Shown in pieces: positions 17,932 through 28,100 of a stretch of 64,000 nucleotides of DNA. The translations under genes were made by a program, and so were the position numbers. The stretch is taken from assembly GCA_963805645.1 (NCBI GenBank), contig CAWDVA010000007.1:743539-807538 (forward strand), read 5' to 3'. Positions within the stretch are counted from its first letter, which is position 1, and every line of letters starts with the position of its first letter. The notes below the pieces were generated by a model. It ran no database searches and was not told where the DNA came from. It was given only the letters and a program-made list of their open reading frames with translations. The stretch is from CAVXEH01 sp963805645. GTDB taxonomy: Bacteria; Chloroflexota; Limnocylindria; QHBO01.

Positions 17932-19230
17932 TCAGCGCCGGCCGACGGCCATCCCCAGCAGCGCCACCGCGACCGCCACGGCCGCCACCGCAACGGCCGT
18001 CCCGAGCATCGCCAGGGCCGCATTGCCGGCAAGGAGACCGGCGCCGAGGAGCAGCGCGCCGCTATTGATGGCGGCCAGCCGCGCCCTGGGCCAACGACCA
18101 AGAATGCGGCGCTGCGCAGCATGGCGGGCAAGATCTCCGGGACCCACCGCGGGCGCGAGGTGGCTCCAGGAGCCGATGAGCACCTGGATGACGCACCCAA
18201 CCACGAGCGGACCGACGAGCCGGTCGATCGACCAGCCCCTGGGATCTGCGCCGGAGACAAGGACGGCCGCCGCGGCGACGACCACTCCTGCCGCCAGCCA
18301 CGCGGTGCCGGCCGAGAGGTGGCCGATGGTGAGCCGGTGCCATTCGAGGTCCGTGGTCCACCGTCCGCGCGGACGGGCGTTGGCGGCCCCGGTGACGAGC
18401 ATCGCGGCGGCCCCACAGACGGCCAGCGCGGCTCCCAGGCGTGCGACGCCGTCACTGCCCAGTGCATAGCCCAGGGCCACCAGCGCCGGACCGCCCGACA
18501 GCCCGCCCACGAGGATCACGAGGGTCCGCGTGGGGTTGATGCGCGACCCGACTACCGTGGGGAACAGGTGGATGAGCGTCGCCGCGATGACCAGCGTCAC
18601 GAAACCGACGAGGTTCAGCCAGGCGTGCGCCGGCTCAAGCCACGCCCAGCGCTCCACCACCACCGGTGTGCCGGCCAGGCGCAGCGCCGCCAGGCTGACG
18701 CCCACCGCGACCTCGGCGAGGGCGAGGCCGTAGGCAAGCTCCACGATTCCGGCACGACGCGCCAGGCCGGCGCGCGCCGGCAGGAACGCCGTCGCCGCCG
18801 TGCCCGCCACGCCCGAGATGAAGACGACCGCGCCCGCCGCCCCGACGCCGGCGGCCCCGCTCGAGACGCCGATCACGGCGAGCACAACGCCGGTGGCCAG
18901 CAGCGAGAGCGCGCCGACACGCCACCGTGGCCGGGCCGGTCGGCTCGCCGACAGCGAGACCGTGAAATGCGGCAGGAGCGCCCCGATCGCCAGCCCCGCG
19001 CCGCCGGCGAGGACCAGGTGCAGCGCCGCCCAGCGGGCTGATCCGAGCACGCCGGTCAGCCAGACGACGATCGCCGCCACGAGGAATCCGGCGGCGCCGA
19101 CCATGCCGGCAACGACGACCCGGCGTTCTGCGCCACGGTCGACGCCAGCCCGAACGAAGGCCGCTCGGGACGAGACGGGGCCCGGATCCGGGGATGGCAC
19201 GCCCGCATCCGTCGCGGAAGGTCGGTGCAT
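17932..19230 (-). CDS. Polytopic membrane protein, NnrS/multicopper-oxidase-associated type
   Basis: 432 residues with about 11-12 membrane helices. Histidines recur in membrane motifs: ALHLVLAGG, LLPHFTVSL, EPAHAWLNLVGF, ATLIHLFPTVVGSRI, EWHRLTIGHLSAG and GSWSHLAPAVGPGD. The spacing recalls the membrane domain found N-terminal to actinobacterial multicopper oxidases and NnrS-like heme-copper proteins linked to NO metabolism. That resemblance is from memory of the family and no copper-oxidase domain is attached here. The ATG at 19230 follows GATACT by 6 nt on the minus strand. It converges with the DevR-like regulator, so an NO or low-oxygen role is conceivable. Confidence 0.65.
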   Translation of the reverse strand: MHRPSATDAGVPSPDPGPVSSRAAFVRAGVDRGAERRVVVAGMVGAAGFLVAAIVVWLTGVLGSARWAALHLVLAGGAGLAIGALLPHFTVSLSASRPARPRWRVGALSLLATGVVLAVIGVSSGAAGVGAAGAVVFISGVAGTAATAFLPARAGLARRAGIVELAYGLALAEVAVGVSLAALRLAGTPVVVERWAWLEPAHAWLNLVGFVTLVIAATLIHLFPTVVGSRINPTRTLVILVGGLSGGPALVALGYALGSDGVARLGAALAVCGAAAMLVTGAANARPRGRWTTDLEWHRLTIGHLSAGTAWLAAGVVVAAAAVLVSGADPRGWSIDRLVGPLVVGCVIQVLIGSWSHLAPAVGPGDLARHAAQRRILGRWPRARLAAINSGALLLGAGLLAGNAALAMLGTAVAVAAVAVAVALLGMAVGRR

Positions 19231-19292
19231 GCCGACAGTATCGAGCCGGCGCCGCATCCCCGCGTGCGGACGAGGGCGGTAGACTCCGCCCC
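19231..19292. promoter_or_regulatory. Divergent leaderless promoters of the membrane protein and MFS gene
   Basis: The 62-bp gap contains GATACT on the minus strand (19237-19242), 6 nt before the ATG at 19230. On the plus strand TAGACT (19280-19285) is 7 nt before the GTG at 19293. No Shine-Dalgarno site precedes either start. CGGTAGACT, which includes the second hexamer, recurs before the ABC operon at 28.3 kb. Confidence 0.5.
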
Positions 19293-20561
19293 GTGCCGGA
19301 CGAACCCAGCCCATCCGAGACCGGCGCGCGACCGGTGGCGCAGGACTGGCGTGCCCTGCTGGCCATCTACGCCTTCACCTCCCTGGTGGAGGCACTGGGC
19401 GTCAGCCAGGTCTTCGCATTCCTGCCCCTCCGACTGCAGGAGGTCGGGGTTCCCCAGGACCAGGTCGTGCCGCTCACGGGCCTCTTCACCGCCCTGATCT
19501 TCGTCTTCGGCATCTTCCTGGTCCCCTTCTGGGGTGTCTGGGCGGACAAGATCAGCCGTCGCGCGGTGATCGTGCGCAGCGCGGTCGTCGAGACCGTGGT
19601 CTTCGCCGGAGTCGCGCTGGCCGCTCAGCCCTGGCAGCTGGCCGCGGCGCTCCTGCTCACCGGTCTTCAGCTGGGAAACACCGGGGTCATGCTCGCTGCG
19701 CTCCGAGACGTGGCTCCCCCACGGCGCATCGGGACGATCAGCGCGGCCTTCGGCGCGATGAGCCCGGTCGGCTTCGCCATCGGCCCCGTGCTGGGCGGGT
19801 ACATGGTGGACGGCCTGCACCTGCCGCTCTCCGCCGTCTTCTGGAGCGGTTCTGCGCTCTCCCTGGGAATCGTGGTGCTGCTCCTGGGGGCCTCACGCGA
19901 GGTGCGCCCCGAGGTTGTGCCCGCCGGTCGCACGCTCACCCTTGCGATCGATGCCGTGCGCGGCACGCTCGGCGACCCCACCGTGCGTCGCCTGTTCGCG
20001 ATCTTCGGCGTCGCGATCCTCGGCAACCAGATGATCCGGCCGTATCTGCCGCTGATCGTCCAGAACCTGGTCGGACGGGGGCCGGGGCTGGCGAGCGCCA
20101 TCGGCCTTGTTGTGGGTACGGTGGCGCTGGCCGGCGCCCTGGTCTCACCGCTCAGCGGACCGCTCGGCGATCGGATCGGACTTCGGCCGGTGCTCGTGGG
20201 CGCGCTCGTCCTCGACGGGCTGGCGATCGCCCCCATGCCCTTCACCGGCACGTTGGCGCTGCTGGCGCTCCTCGGCTTTGTCTATGCCGCCTCGTACGCG
20301 GCAGTGCAGGCCATGATCTTCGCCCTGGTCGCCACCCAGGCACCTCCCGAACGTCGGTCCGCCACCCTGAACCTGGTGCTCCTGCCGCTGTACGTGGCCG
20401 GGATCGTGGGGCCCAGCCTGGCGGCCGGCCTGGCGGCGACCGCCGGCCTGAGCGCCCTCTACCCGGTGGCCGGCGGGTTCATGGTCGTCAGCGCCCTGAT
20501 CCTCGCCGGCGTTGTCCGCCCGCGACGCCGCCGGGCAGCGGAGTCCGTCGGCCGGAACTAG
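19293..20561 (+). CDS. Major facilitator superfamily transporter
   Basis: 422 residues with about 12 hydrophobic segments. The MFS motif A appears as GVWADKISRRAVIV between helices 2 and 3, repeated weakly as PLGDRIGLRPVLVG in the second half. It looks like a drug or sugar efflux permease (MFS_1), but the substrate cannot be inferred. The GTG at 19293 directly follows a TAGACT -10 and fits the start of homologous sequence; the longer open frame upstream lacks support. It converges with glgM. Confidence 0.85.
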   Translation: MPDEPSPSETGARPVAQDWRALLAIYAFTSLVEALGVSQVFAFLPLRLQEVGVPQDQVVPLTGLFTALIFVFGIFLVPFWGVWADKISRRAVIVRSAVVETVVFAGVALAAQPWQLAAALLLTGLQLGNTGVMLAALRDVAPPRRIGTISAAFGAMSPVGFAIGPVLGGYMVDGLHLPLSAVFWSGSALSLGIVVLLLGASREVRPEVVPAGRTLTLAIDAVRGTLGDPTVRRLFAIFGVAILGNQMIRPYLPLIVQNLVGRGPGLASAIGLVVGTVALAGALVSPLSGPLGDRIGLRPVLVGALVLDGLAIAPMPFTGTLALLALLGFVYAASYAAVQAMIFALVATQAPPERRSATLNLVLLPLYVAGIVGPSLAAGLAATAGLSALYPVAGGFMVVSALILAGVVRPRRRRAAESVGRN

Positions 20562-20576
20562 CGCCGCCCGCCCTCC

Positions 20577-21788
20577 TCAGGCGTCGCTGCCGGCGAGGGC
20601 TCGGTAGAGAGCGACCGTCTGCTCCGCTATGGCGCGCCAGCTGAAGCGTTCCACCGCCCGCTGCCGACCCGCGGTGCCCATGGCGGTCCGTCGTGGCGGG
20701 TCGGCGACCAACTCGTTGACCGCCGCGGCCAGGGCCCTGGCGTAGCCGTCGGGGTCCGCCGGCGCCATCGGCTCGTCGGCACGCAGCTCGAGCGGGACGA
20801 GCAGCCCGGTCTCGCCGTCGACCACCACCTCCGGGATGCCGCCCACGTCGCTGGCCACCACCGGCGTCCCGCAGGCCATGGCCTCCAGGTTGATGATCCC
20901 GAACGGCTCGTAGACCGAGGGGCAGCAGAAGACGGAAGCGTGGCTGTAGAGCTGAACCTTGGTCCTCAGGTCGAGCATCTCCGGGATCCAGGTGACGCCC
21001 CCGTGCTCCGCCTGGGCGGCCGCCACGCCGGCCTCCATCTCCGCGCCGATCTCCTTCGTGTCCGGCTGGCCCGCGGCCAGCACGACGTTGATGCCCGGAT
21101 CGAGGTGACGGATCGCCCGCACCAGGTGGATGATCCCCTTCTGCCGCGTCACGCGCCCCACGAAGAGCACATACGGCCGGGACGGATCGATGCCGCGCTC
21201 GGCGAGCGCGTCGGTCGCGTCGGTGGGGGCGTATTCCGTCGCGTCGATGCCGTTGTGGATGACGTGGATGCGCTCCTGCGCGACCTCGAACAGGCGCAGC
21301 ACATCCGCGCGCGTTCCGAGGCTGACCGCGACGACCGCGTCCGCCATCTCGAGCGCGGTCCGCTCGACCCAGGTGGAGACGTCGTATCCTCCGCCGAGCT
21401 GCTCGCGCTTCCACGGTCTCAGCGGCTCCAGCGAGTGGACGGTGATGACCAGCGGAATGCCGTAGGCGAGCTTCGCCAGGATCCCGGCCAGGTGCGTGTA
21501 CCAGGTGTGGCAATGGACCAGGTCCGCATCGACCGGCTGGGTCACCAGGCCGATGTCGCGGCTCAGCGTGCCCCACAGGCCGCGCAGCTGCTCGGGTGCC
21601 GCGCTCACGTCGTGGGCAGCCGCGTAGGCCCCGACCCGCCAGCCCGGCTCGTCGGCCGGGGCGCCGGCGAAGCTGCGCACGTCAACGTCGATGAGCCGCC
21701 GCAGCTCACGGGTCAGGTAGTCCACGTGAACCCCGGCCCCCCCGTAGACGTGCGGCGGGTACTCGTTCGTCAGGAGCAGGGCGCGCAT
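20577..21788 (-). CDS. glgM: Glycogen synthase, corynebacterial type (GlgM/GlgA)
   Basis: 403-residue GT4 glycosyltransferase. Diagnostic features are the N-terminal LTNEYPPHVYGGAGVHVDYL (first 20 residues of the motif), VHCHTWYTHLAG, the FVGRVTRQKGI nucleotide-sugar region and EPFGIINLEAMACGTPVV with the GT4 Glu pair. This subfamily (TIGR02149) includes mycobacterial GlgM, which makes alpha-maltose-1-phosphate from ADP-glucose, so it may feed the GlgE pathway or extend glycogen directly. No other glg gene is in the window. A TACCCT hexamer 8 nt before the ATG suggests a leaderless transcript. Confidence 0.88.
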   Translation of the reverse strand: MRALLLTNEYPPHVYGGAGVHVDYLTRELRRLIDVDVRSFAGAPADEPGWRVGAYAAAHDVSAAPEQLRGLWGTLSRDIGLVTQPVDADLVHCHTWYTHLAGILAKLAYGIPLVITVHSLEPLRPWKREQLGGGYDVSTWVERTALEMADAVVAVSLGTRADVLRLFEVAQERIHVIHNGIDATEYAPTDATDALAERGIDPSRPYVLFVGRVTRQKGIIHLVRAIRHLDPGINVVLAAGQPDTKEIGAEMEAGVAAAQAEHGGVTWIPEMLDLRTKVQLYSHASVFCCPSVYEPFGIINLEAMACGTPVVASDVGGIPEVVVDGETGLLVPLELRADEPMAPADPDGYARALAAAVNELVADPPRRTAMGTAGRQRAVERFSWRAIAEQTVALYRALAGSDA

Positions 21789-21934
21789 CGCTGCACAGGG
21801 TACCGTGGTTCCGCTCGAACGGAGCGGCGCGGTGGTGGCGTGACTGCCGCACCGGGGACCGGGGGGCGTCCTGGACCGCGGTTCGGCGGGCCGCTCGGAC
21901 GGGCGGATTCGGGCCGAACGGCAGGCCTTGAGCC

Positions 21935-21953
21935 GATACTCCCCAGTAGTATC
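21935..21953 (+). promoter_or_regulatory. Inverted repeat at the copA start, candidate CsoR-type operator
   Basis: GATACT (21935-21940) and AGTATC (21948-21953) form perfect 6-bp arms around CCCCAGT, reminiscent of the C-tract palindromes bound by CsoR copper repressors. The right arm contains TAGTAT (21947-21952), which may be the -10, 9 nt before the ATG. Repressor binding would block initiation. No csoR gene is in the window, so the link to CsoR is inference. Confidence 0.5.
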
Positions 21954-21961
21954 ATGTGGAC

Positions 21962-24292
21962 ATGACGGCCGAGCTTGAAACCCCCACCGCGACCCCCGCG
22001 ACCTCCCCGCCGACGCCGGCTGCAGCGTCCGGATCAGATGAGCTGACGATCCCGGTCATCGGGATGACCTGCGCCAGCTGCGTGAACCGCATCGAGCGCT
22101 TCCTCAACCGCGCCGATGGGGTGGCCGAGGCCACGGTGAACCTGGCCTCGGAGCGCGCGACGGTGCGGTTCGACCCGGCGCTCACCGGCCGCGAGGCGAT
22201 CATCAAGACCATCGAGGCCGCGGGCTACGAGGTCGCCGCCGAGCAGGCGGCCGGTGCGGTCACGGAAGCCGGCGCCGCCGGGCGCGCCGAGGCCGCGGAG
22301 GAGGCGCAGCGCGCGGCGGAGCAGCGCGAGCTGATCACCGGCGCCGTCGTGGCCACCACGGTGGGGCTGGCGATGATGGCGGTCATGCTCTGGCCGGGCG
22401 GCGTACCGTGGCCGATGGAGCGGGTGAACGTGTGGCTCCTGGTGCCTGCCACGCTCGTCGAGTTCGTGCTGGGCCGCCGATTCCTGGTCCGCGCCGCCAA
22501 GGGCCTGCCCCATCTCGACCTGACCATGGACACCCTGGTCGCCATGGGCACGCTGGCCGCCTACGGCTACTCCCTGTTCATCACCCTCATGCCCGATGTC
22601 GTGACGTCCGCCGGGCTCTCCCTCGAGACCTACTTCGACTCCGCCGCGGTGATCATCGGCCTCGTCCTGTTCGGTCGCTGGCTCGAGGCCCGCGCCAAGG
22701 GCCAGGCGGCCGGAGCGGTGAAGGCTCTCCTGCGGCTCCGGCCGCGAACGGCCCGGGTCATCCGCGACGGCCGCGAGGTGGACATCCCCGTGGAGGAGGT
22801 CCGGGCCGGCGACCTCGTCCGGGTCCGCCCCGGCGACAAGGTCCCGGTGGACGGAACGATCATCGAGGGCGCCTCGGCCGTCGACGAATCCATGCTCACC
22901 GGCGAGCCGCTCCCCGTCGAGAAGGGCGTGGGCGCCGGTGTCATTGGCGCCACCATCAACACCTCAGGCTCGTTCGTCATGCGCGCGGAACGGGTGGGCC
23001 GCGACACGGCCCTGGCCCAGATCGTGGCGCTCGTCGAGCGCGCGCAGGGCTCGAAGGCGCCCATCCAGCGCGTGGCCGATGCGGTCACCGGCTGGTTCGT
23101 TCCGGCGGTGGTCGGCGCCGCGACGCTCACGTTCGTGATCTGGATGCTGATCGGGCCCGAGCCGCGCCTGCCATTCGGGCTGGCGAGCGCCATCGCGGTC
23201 CTCATCATCGCCTGCCCCTGCGCCATGGGCCTCGCCACGCCAACCGCCATCATGGTCGGCACCGGGAAGGGCGCAGAGCACGGGATCCTGGTCCGCGACG
23301 GATCCGCGCTCGAGGAGGCCCAGCGGATCACGGCCATCGTCCTGGACAAGACCGGCACCATCACCCGCGGACGGCCGGAGGTCACCAACGTCATCGCCGC
23401 GGCCGGCATCGACGATCGCGAGGTCCTGCGCCTGGCGGCCGCCGTCGAGCGCGGCAGCGAGCATCCCATCGCCGAGGCGATCGTGCGCAGGGCCGATGGC
23501 GAGGAGCTCGACGTCCCCACCGTCGATGGCTTCACGGCCCTGGCCGGCCTCGGGGCCACCGCACAGCTGGACGGCCATCGGCTGCAGGTTGGCTCCGGGC
23601 GGCTCCTGGCCGACTCCGGCGTCGACCCGGCCCCGTTCGCGGCCATCGCCGAGCAGGCTGAGGCAGTGGGACAGTCTCCGGTGTACATCGCCCGCGACGG
23701 CGACCTGCTGGGCGTGCTCACCGTGGCCGACACGCTGAAGCCCGAGTCCGTCGAGGCGGTGCGCCGCCTGCGCGAGACCGGCCTCGACGTGTGGATGATC
23801 ACCGGCGACCGACGCGGTGCGGCCGTCGCCATCGGCGCGGCGGTGGGGATCGACCCGGACCACATCCTGGCCGAGGTCCTGCCGGACCAGAAGGCGGCGA
23901 AGGTCACCGAGCTCCAGGCGGCGGGGGCGGTCGTCGCCATGGTCGGGGACGGCATCAACGATGCCCCGGCGCTGGCCCAGGCCGACCTGGGGATCGCCAT
24001 CGGCACCGGCTCGGACGTTGCGCTCGAGGCAAGTGACGTGACCCTGGTGGGCGACGACCTCCGGGGCGTCCCGACCGCCGTGCGGCTCTCGCGGGCCACC
24101 ATGCGAACCATCCGCCAGAACCTGGCCTGGGCATTCGGCTACAACGTCCTGCTCATTCCCATCGCCGCCGGAGCGCTCTTCCCGCTCACCGGCTGGCAGC
24201 TGTCACCGGCGCTGGCGGCCGGGGCCATGGCCTTCTCGAGCGTCAGCGTCGTGAGCAACTCTCTGCGCCTTCGCCGCTTCCGGATCGCCTGA
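21962..24292 (+). CDS. copA: Copper-exporting P1B-type ATPase (CopA)
   Basis: 776 residues from the ATG at 21962 (a GTG two codons upstream is equally possible). One heavy-metal-associated domain with GMTCASCVNR (Cys37/Cys40) is followed by the ATPase core: TGE in MLTGEPLPVEK, the CPC metal site in IIACPCAMGLATPTA, phosphorylation motif DKTGTITRG, the HP motif SEHPIAEA and the hinge GDGINDAPALAQADLG. The last helices carry YNVLL and MAFSSVSVVSNS, the Asn/Met/Ser ligands of Cu+ (P1B-1) pumps. It exports cytoplasmic Cu+. Operon with the YHS gene 56 bp downstream. Confidence 0.95.
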   Translation: MTAELETPTATPATSPPTPAAASGSDELTIPVIGMTCASCVNRIERFLNRADGVAEATVNLASERATVRFDPALTGREAIIKTIEAAGYEVAAEQAAGAVTEAGAAGRAEAAEEAQRAAEQRELITGAVVATTVGLAMMAVMLWPGGVPWPMERVNVWLLVPATLVEFVLGRRFLVRAAKGLPHLDLTMDTLVAMGTLAAYGYSLFITLMPDVVTSAGLSLETYFDSAAVIIGLVLFGRWLEARAKGQAAGAVKALLRLRPRTARVIRDGREVDIPVEEVRAGDLVRVRPGDKVPVDGTIIEGASAVDESMLTGEPLPVEKGVGAGVIGATINTSGSFVMRAERVGRDTALAQIVALVERAQGSKAPIQRVADAVTGWFVPAVVGAATLTFVIWMLIGPEPRLPFGLASAIAVLIIACPCAMGLATPTAIMVGTGKGAEHGILVRDGSALEEAQRITAIVLDKTGTITRGRPEVTNVIAAAGIDDREVLRLAAAVERGSEHPIAEAIVRRADGEELDVPTVDGFTALAGLGATAQLDGHRLQVGSGRLLADSGVDPAPFAAIAEQAEAVGQSPVYIARDGDLLGVLTVADTLKPESVEAVRRLRETGLDVWMITGDRRGAAVAIGAAVGIDPDHILAEVLPDQKAAKVTELQAAGAVVAMVGDGINDAPALAQADLGIAIGTGSDVALEASDVTLVGDDLRGVPTAVRLSRATMRTIRQNLAWAFGYNVLLIPIAAGALFPLTGWQLSPALAAGAMAFSSVSVVSNSLRLRRFRIA

Positions 24293-24348
24293 GGCACCTG
24301 CTCGACCAGCACCAGCCACGCCACCCAGGGCACAAAGGAGACAGACCG

Positions 24349-24546
24349 ATGACCAACACCCAGAACGCGCCGATCGCCAAGGACCCCGTCTGCGGGATGG
24401 AGGTCAGCCCGGAGGTCGCGACCGCCAAGGGCCTGACCGCCGAGCACGAGGGCGAGACGTACTACTTCTGCGGGAAGGGCTGCCAGCTCGACTTCATGGA
24501 CGACCCGCGCCCGTACTTCGAGCCCGACTACACGCCCCACATGTAG
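24349..24546 (+). CDS. YHS-domain protein
   Basis: 65 residues forming one YHS domain: KDPVCGMEVSPEVA and TYYFCGKGCQLDFMDDPRPY, with Cys residues spaced as in copper-associated YHS proteins. These small proteins often accompany or are fused to copper ATPases and probably bind or deliver metal. AAAGGAG lies 9-10 nt before the ATG, a strong Shine-Dalgarno site. It follows copA directly on the same strand. Confidence 0.9.
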   Translation: MTNTQNAPIAKDPVCGMEVSPEVATAKGLTAEHEGETYYFCGKGCQLDFMDDPRPYFEPDYTPHM

Positions 24547-24600
24547 CGACCGCGCCGATGGGCGTCCGGGCGCTGACGGCGCCCGGACCGCGCTGCCCGG

Positions 24601-24652
24601 TTGACGGGACCGCCTGCGGTCCGGATAATTTCGGTTCTACCGAACTATCCGG
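24601..24652 (+). promoter_or_regulatory. Strong promoter with nested palindromic operator before MarR-RND operon
   Basis: TTGACG (24601-24606) and GATAAT (24624-24629) are separated by 17 nt, an excellent sigma70 promoter. Immediately after the -10 lies the 15-bp perfect inverted repeat TTCGGTTCTACCGAA (24630-24644). It is nested almost concentrically inside CCGGATA (24621-24627) and TATCCGG (24646-24652). The combined 32-bp element covers the -10 and +1, the position expected for a dimeric MarR repressor. Confidence 0.75.
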
Positions 24653-24702
24653 AGTATCCGAACATTACGGTTCCATCTATTGAAAACGGCAGATCGGGCG
24701 CC

Positions 24703-25140
24703 GTGGCGCGGGCCATGGCGGCGTACGAGGAGTTCCACCGGCAGATCGCGGCGCTCCACGCGCCCGAGATCGCGGACCTGCACCTGACCCTGGCCCAGGT
24801 CAAGGCGCTCTACCTGGTGGCGGCCACCGGACCGATCCGAATGGGCGCCCTCGCCGTACGCCTTGGTACGGCCCAGTCGACGACAAGTGGCGTCGTCGAC
24901 CGGCTCGTGAACATGGGGCTGCTCCGACGCACCGCCGATCCGCGCGATCGCCGGCAGGTGCTGATGCAGGCGACGCCGGAGGCGCTCCGGACAATCGAGG
25001 ACATGTCGGAGCTGGGACGCGAGCGCATGCGCGAGCTGCTGCTTCGCCTGCCGAGCGCCGCCGATATCGAGACCGTTGAACGCGCCGTCCGGCTCCTGGC
25101 CGCGGCGGCCGCCACCATCACCGAGGACCCCCACGCATGA
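24703..25140 (+). CDS. MarR-family transcriptional regulator of the RND pump
   Basis: About 145 residues with a MarR winged helix: LHLTLAQVKALYLVAATGPI, recognition helix AVRLGTAQSTTSGVVDRLVNMG, and wing RTADPRDRRQVLMQATPEA. It likely represses its own promoter through the nested palindrome upstream. No clear Shine-Dalgarno marks the start; I chose GTG 24703, with ATG 24715 as alternative. The frame is open back to 24601, but that would put the promoter inside the gene. The stop overlaps the RND gene by ATGA. Confidence 0.85.
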   Translation: MARAMAAYEEFHRQIAALHAPEIADLHLTLAQVKALYLVAATGPIRMGALAVRLGTAQSTTSGVVDRLVNMGLLRRTADPRDRRQVLMQATPEALRTIEDMSELGRERMRELLLRLPSAADIETVERAVRLLAAAAATITEDPHA

Positions 25141-28100
25141 CCTGGATCTCCCGCGCGGCCGTCAACCGGCGCACCGTCACGCTCCTGCTCGCGGCCGCCC
25201 TGTTCGGGGGCGGCATCGTGGCGTGGTCCAATCTCAAGCAGGAGCTGCTGCCCGACATCTCGTTCCCGGTGGCGACCGTGCTCGCACCCTACCCCGGCGC
25301 CGCAGCCGACGACGTCTCCACCCAGGTGACCGGGCCCATCGAGCGCGTCGTGCAGTCGGTCTCGGGGATCGAGCAGGTGCGCTCCACCGCCGCCAACTCG
25401 ATCGGCTTCGTGACCGCCCAGTTCACCTACGGGACGAACGTGGACGACGCGGTCGCCAGCATGGAGAAGGCGATCGGAACGCTGTCCCTGCCGCAGGGCG
25501 TGAGCCCCACCGTCAATGCCCTGAACATCAACCAGGCGCCGGTGGTCATCGGCTCCATCTCCTCCGCAACGAGCTCGCTGAGCGAGCTCAGCCGGGTCGC
25601 CACGACCCAGGTCATCCCCGAGCTCGAAGGCATCGCGGGGGTCGCCAATGTCACCGTCACCGGCGGCCTGTCCGACCGGGTGACGATCACCCTCAACCCG
25701 CCGGCGCTGGCACGGCACGGGATCGGGTACCAGCAGGTGGCCGCCGCCCTGGGTGCCGCCAACGTGACCATTCCCGCGGGGCAGCTGACCACCGGCACGG
25801 AAGCCGTGCCGGTGACCGTCGTGGGCCAGATCGGTTCCGTCGACGAGCTGCGCCAGGTCGTGGTGGGCGTCGACCAATCGGGTCCGACACCCGTCCCGGT
25901 GCGGCTCGGCGACGTGGCCGAGGTGGCATCCGGGCAGGCGGCGAGCACCGGCTACGGGCTGCTGAACGGGCGCGCGGCGCTGGGCCTCTCCGTCAGCAAG
26001 ACCGTGTCAGCCAACACGGTCGAGGTCGCCAGCGCCATCACCGCCAAGCTCGACGAGATCGCGAAATCCAGCACAGCGGACCTGTCGGTCGACATCGTCT
26101 CGAACCAGGCGGACTTCATCCTCGAATCGAGGGATGGGCTCCTGCGGGAGGGCGGTCTGGGCGCGCTCTTCGCGATCCTGACGATCTTCGCCTTCCTGTT
26201 CAGCCTGCGCTCGACCTTCGTCGCCGCCCTGAGCATCCCGCTCTCGCTGCTCATCGCCCTGGTGCTGATGCAGTTCACGGGCGTGACGATCAACATCATG
26301 ACCCTTGGCGGCCTGGCGGTCGCCGTGGGCCGGGTCGTCGACGACTCGATCGTGGTGCTGGAGAACATCTACCGCCACCGGGCAATGGGCGAGGACCGGC
26401 TGGCCGCCGCGCTCCACGGACCGTCGGAGGTGGCCGCGGCGATCACCTCGAGCACGCTGACCACCGTGGCGGTGTTCCTCCCGCTGGGCTTCGCGGGAGG
26501 CCTCGTGAGCCAGTTCTTCCTGCCCTTCGCCCTGACCGTCACCTTCGCGCTGCTGGGGTCGCTGGTGGTGGCCCTGACCGTGATCCCCGTCCTCGGCTTC
26601 TTCTTCGTACGCGCACCGCGTGAGGCGGTCGATCCATCGGGCGAGCCGCGACGCTCGCTGTGGGTGCGCATGTATGACCCGACCATCCGCTTCGTCCTGC
26701 ACTCGCGCCGGCGCTCGGCAGCGATCGTGGGGGCGGCGCTGGTCCTGTTCGCAGCCTCGCTGGCCATCGTGCCCCTGCTCCCGACCCAGTTCATCAACTC
26801 GGGCTCGGAGAAGATCCTCACCGCGAGCATCTCGCCGCCGGCGGGCACCACCTCGCAGGCCGTTCGGGATCGCGCCGCGGAGGCGGACCAGATCCTGCGG
26901 GCCGATGGCGAGGTGCGCGTGGTCCAGGCCACGGTGCCCGCCGAGGGCGACGCCGGGTTCGCCACGCTCATCGCGGCGCAGCAGGGCCGTGCGGCCAACT
27001 CCGCCACCCTGATCATCCGGCTCGACCCGAGCGCGAACCTGGCGGCCGCCACCATCCGCCTCCAGCAGGCGCTCGCGCCGCTGAACGCCGACGGCTGGAA
27101 CTCGGTGGTCCAGCAGTCGAATGGTCCCGGCGGGGGCGGCACCGTCCAGCTGGTGGTGAGCGGCCCTAACGCCGACACGGTCGAGTCGGCGACCCGGACG
27201 GTGAGCCAGAAGCTCGGTGACGTCGACGGCCTGGGCACCATCACCAGCGACCTGGTGGCCGCCGCGCCGCAGATCGTGGTGCGCGTCGATCCGGTCCGCG
27301 CGGCGGCGGTCGGGATCAGCCCGGCGCAGGTCGGGGGCATCGTCCGCGGCATCCTCACGCCCACGAACCTCACCTCCCTGGAACCGGCCGACGGCGGTCC
27401 GACTCAGGCCGTGGTGCTCCGCTTCGACCCGGCGGCCGTCGGCTCGGTCGCCGCTCTGCGCCAGCTCTCCGTGGGCCCGGGCGTGACCCTCGGAGACGTG
27501 GCCGACGTGAGCCAGCAGGAGGTGCGCGCCACCATCACCCGCATCGACGCGGCGCCGGCTGCGACGGTCAGCGGCGAGATCACCAGCGAGGACACCGGCG
27601 CCGTCTCCGCGGCGGTTTCCCGCGCGCTCGACGACCTGGAGAGCTCGGGGTCGCTGCCGGCCGGCGTCTCGGTCGAGATCGGCGGAGTGAGCCAGCAGCA
27701 GGCCGAGGCCTTCGGCGGGCTCTTCACCGCCATGGGTGTGGCCGTGGTGCTCGTCTACGTGATGCTGGTCCTGACCTTCAATTCGCTCGTGACACCGTTC
27801 ATCATCCTCTTCAGCCTGCCGCTCGCCACGGTGGGAGCCTTCCCGCTCCTGCTCCTGACCGGGCGGGCGATCGGTGTGAGCGCGCTCATCGGCTTCCTGA
27901 TGCTGATCGGGATCGTGGTGACGAACGCCATCGTGCTGCTCGACCTCGTCGAGCGGCACCGGGGGGAAGGCCTGCCCGTGCGCGAGGCGCTCATCCGCGG
28001 CGGGCACACCCGGGTGCGTCCCATCCTGATGACGGCCATTGCCACGATGCTGGCCCTGGTGCCGCTCGCGGCGGGATTCAACCAGGGGTCGATCATCGCC

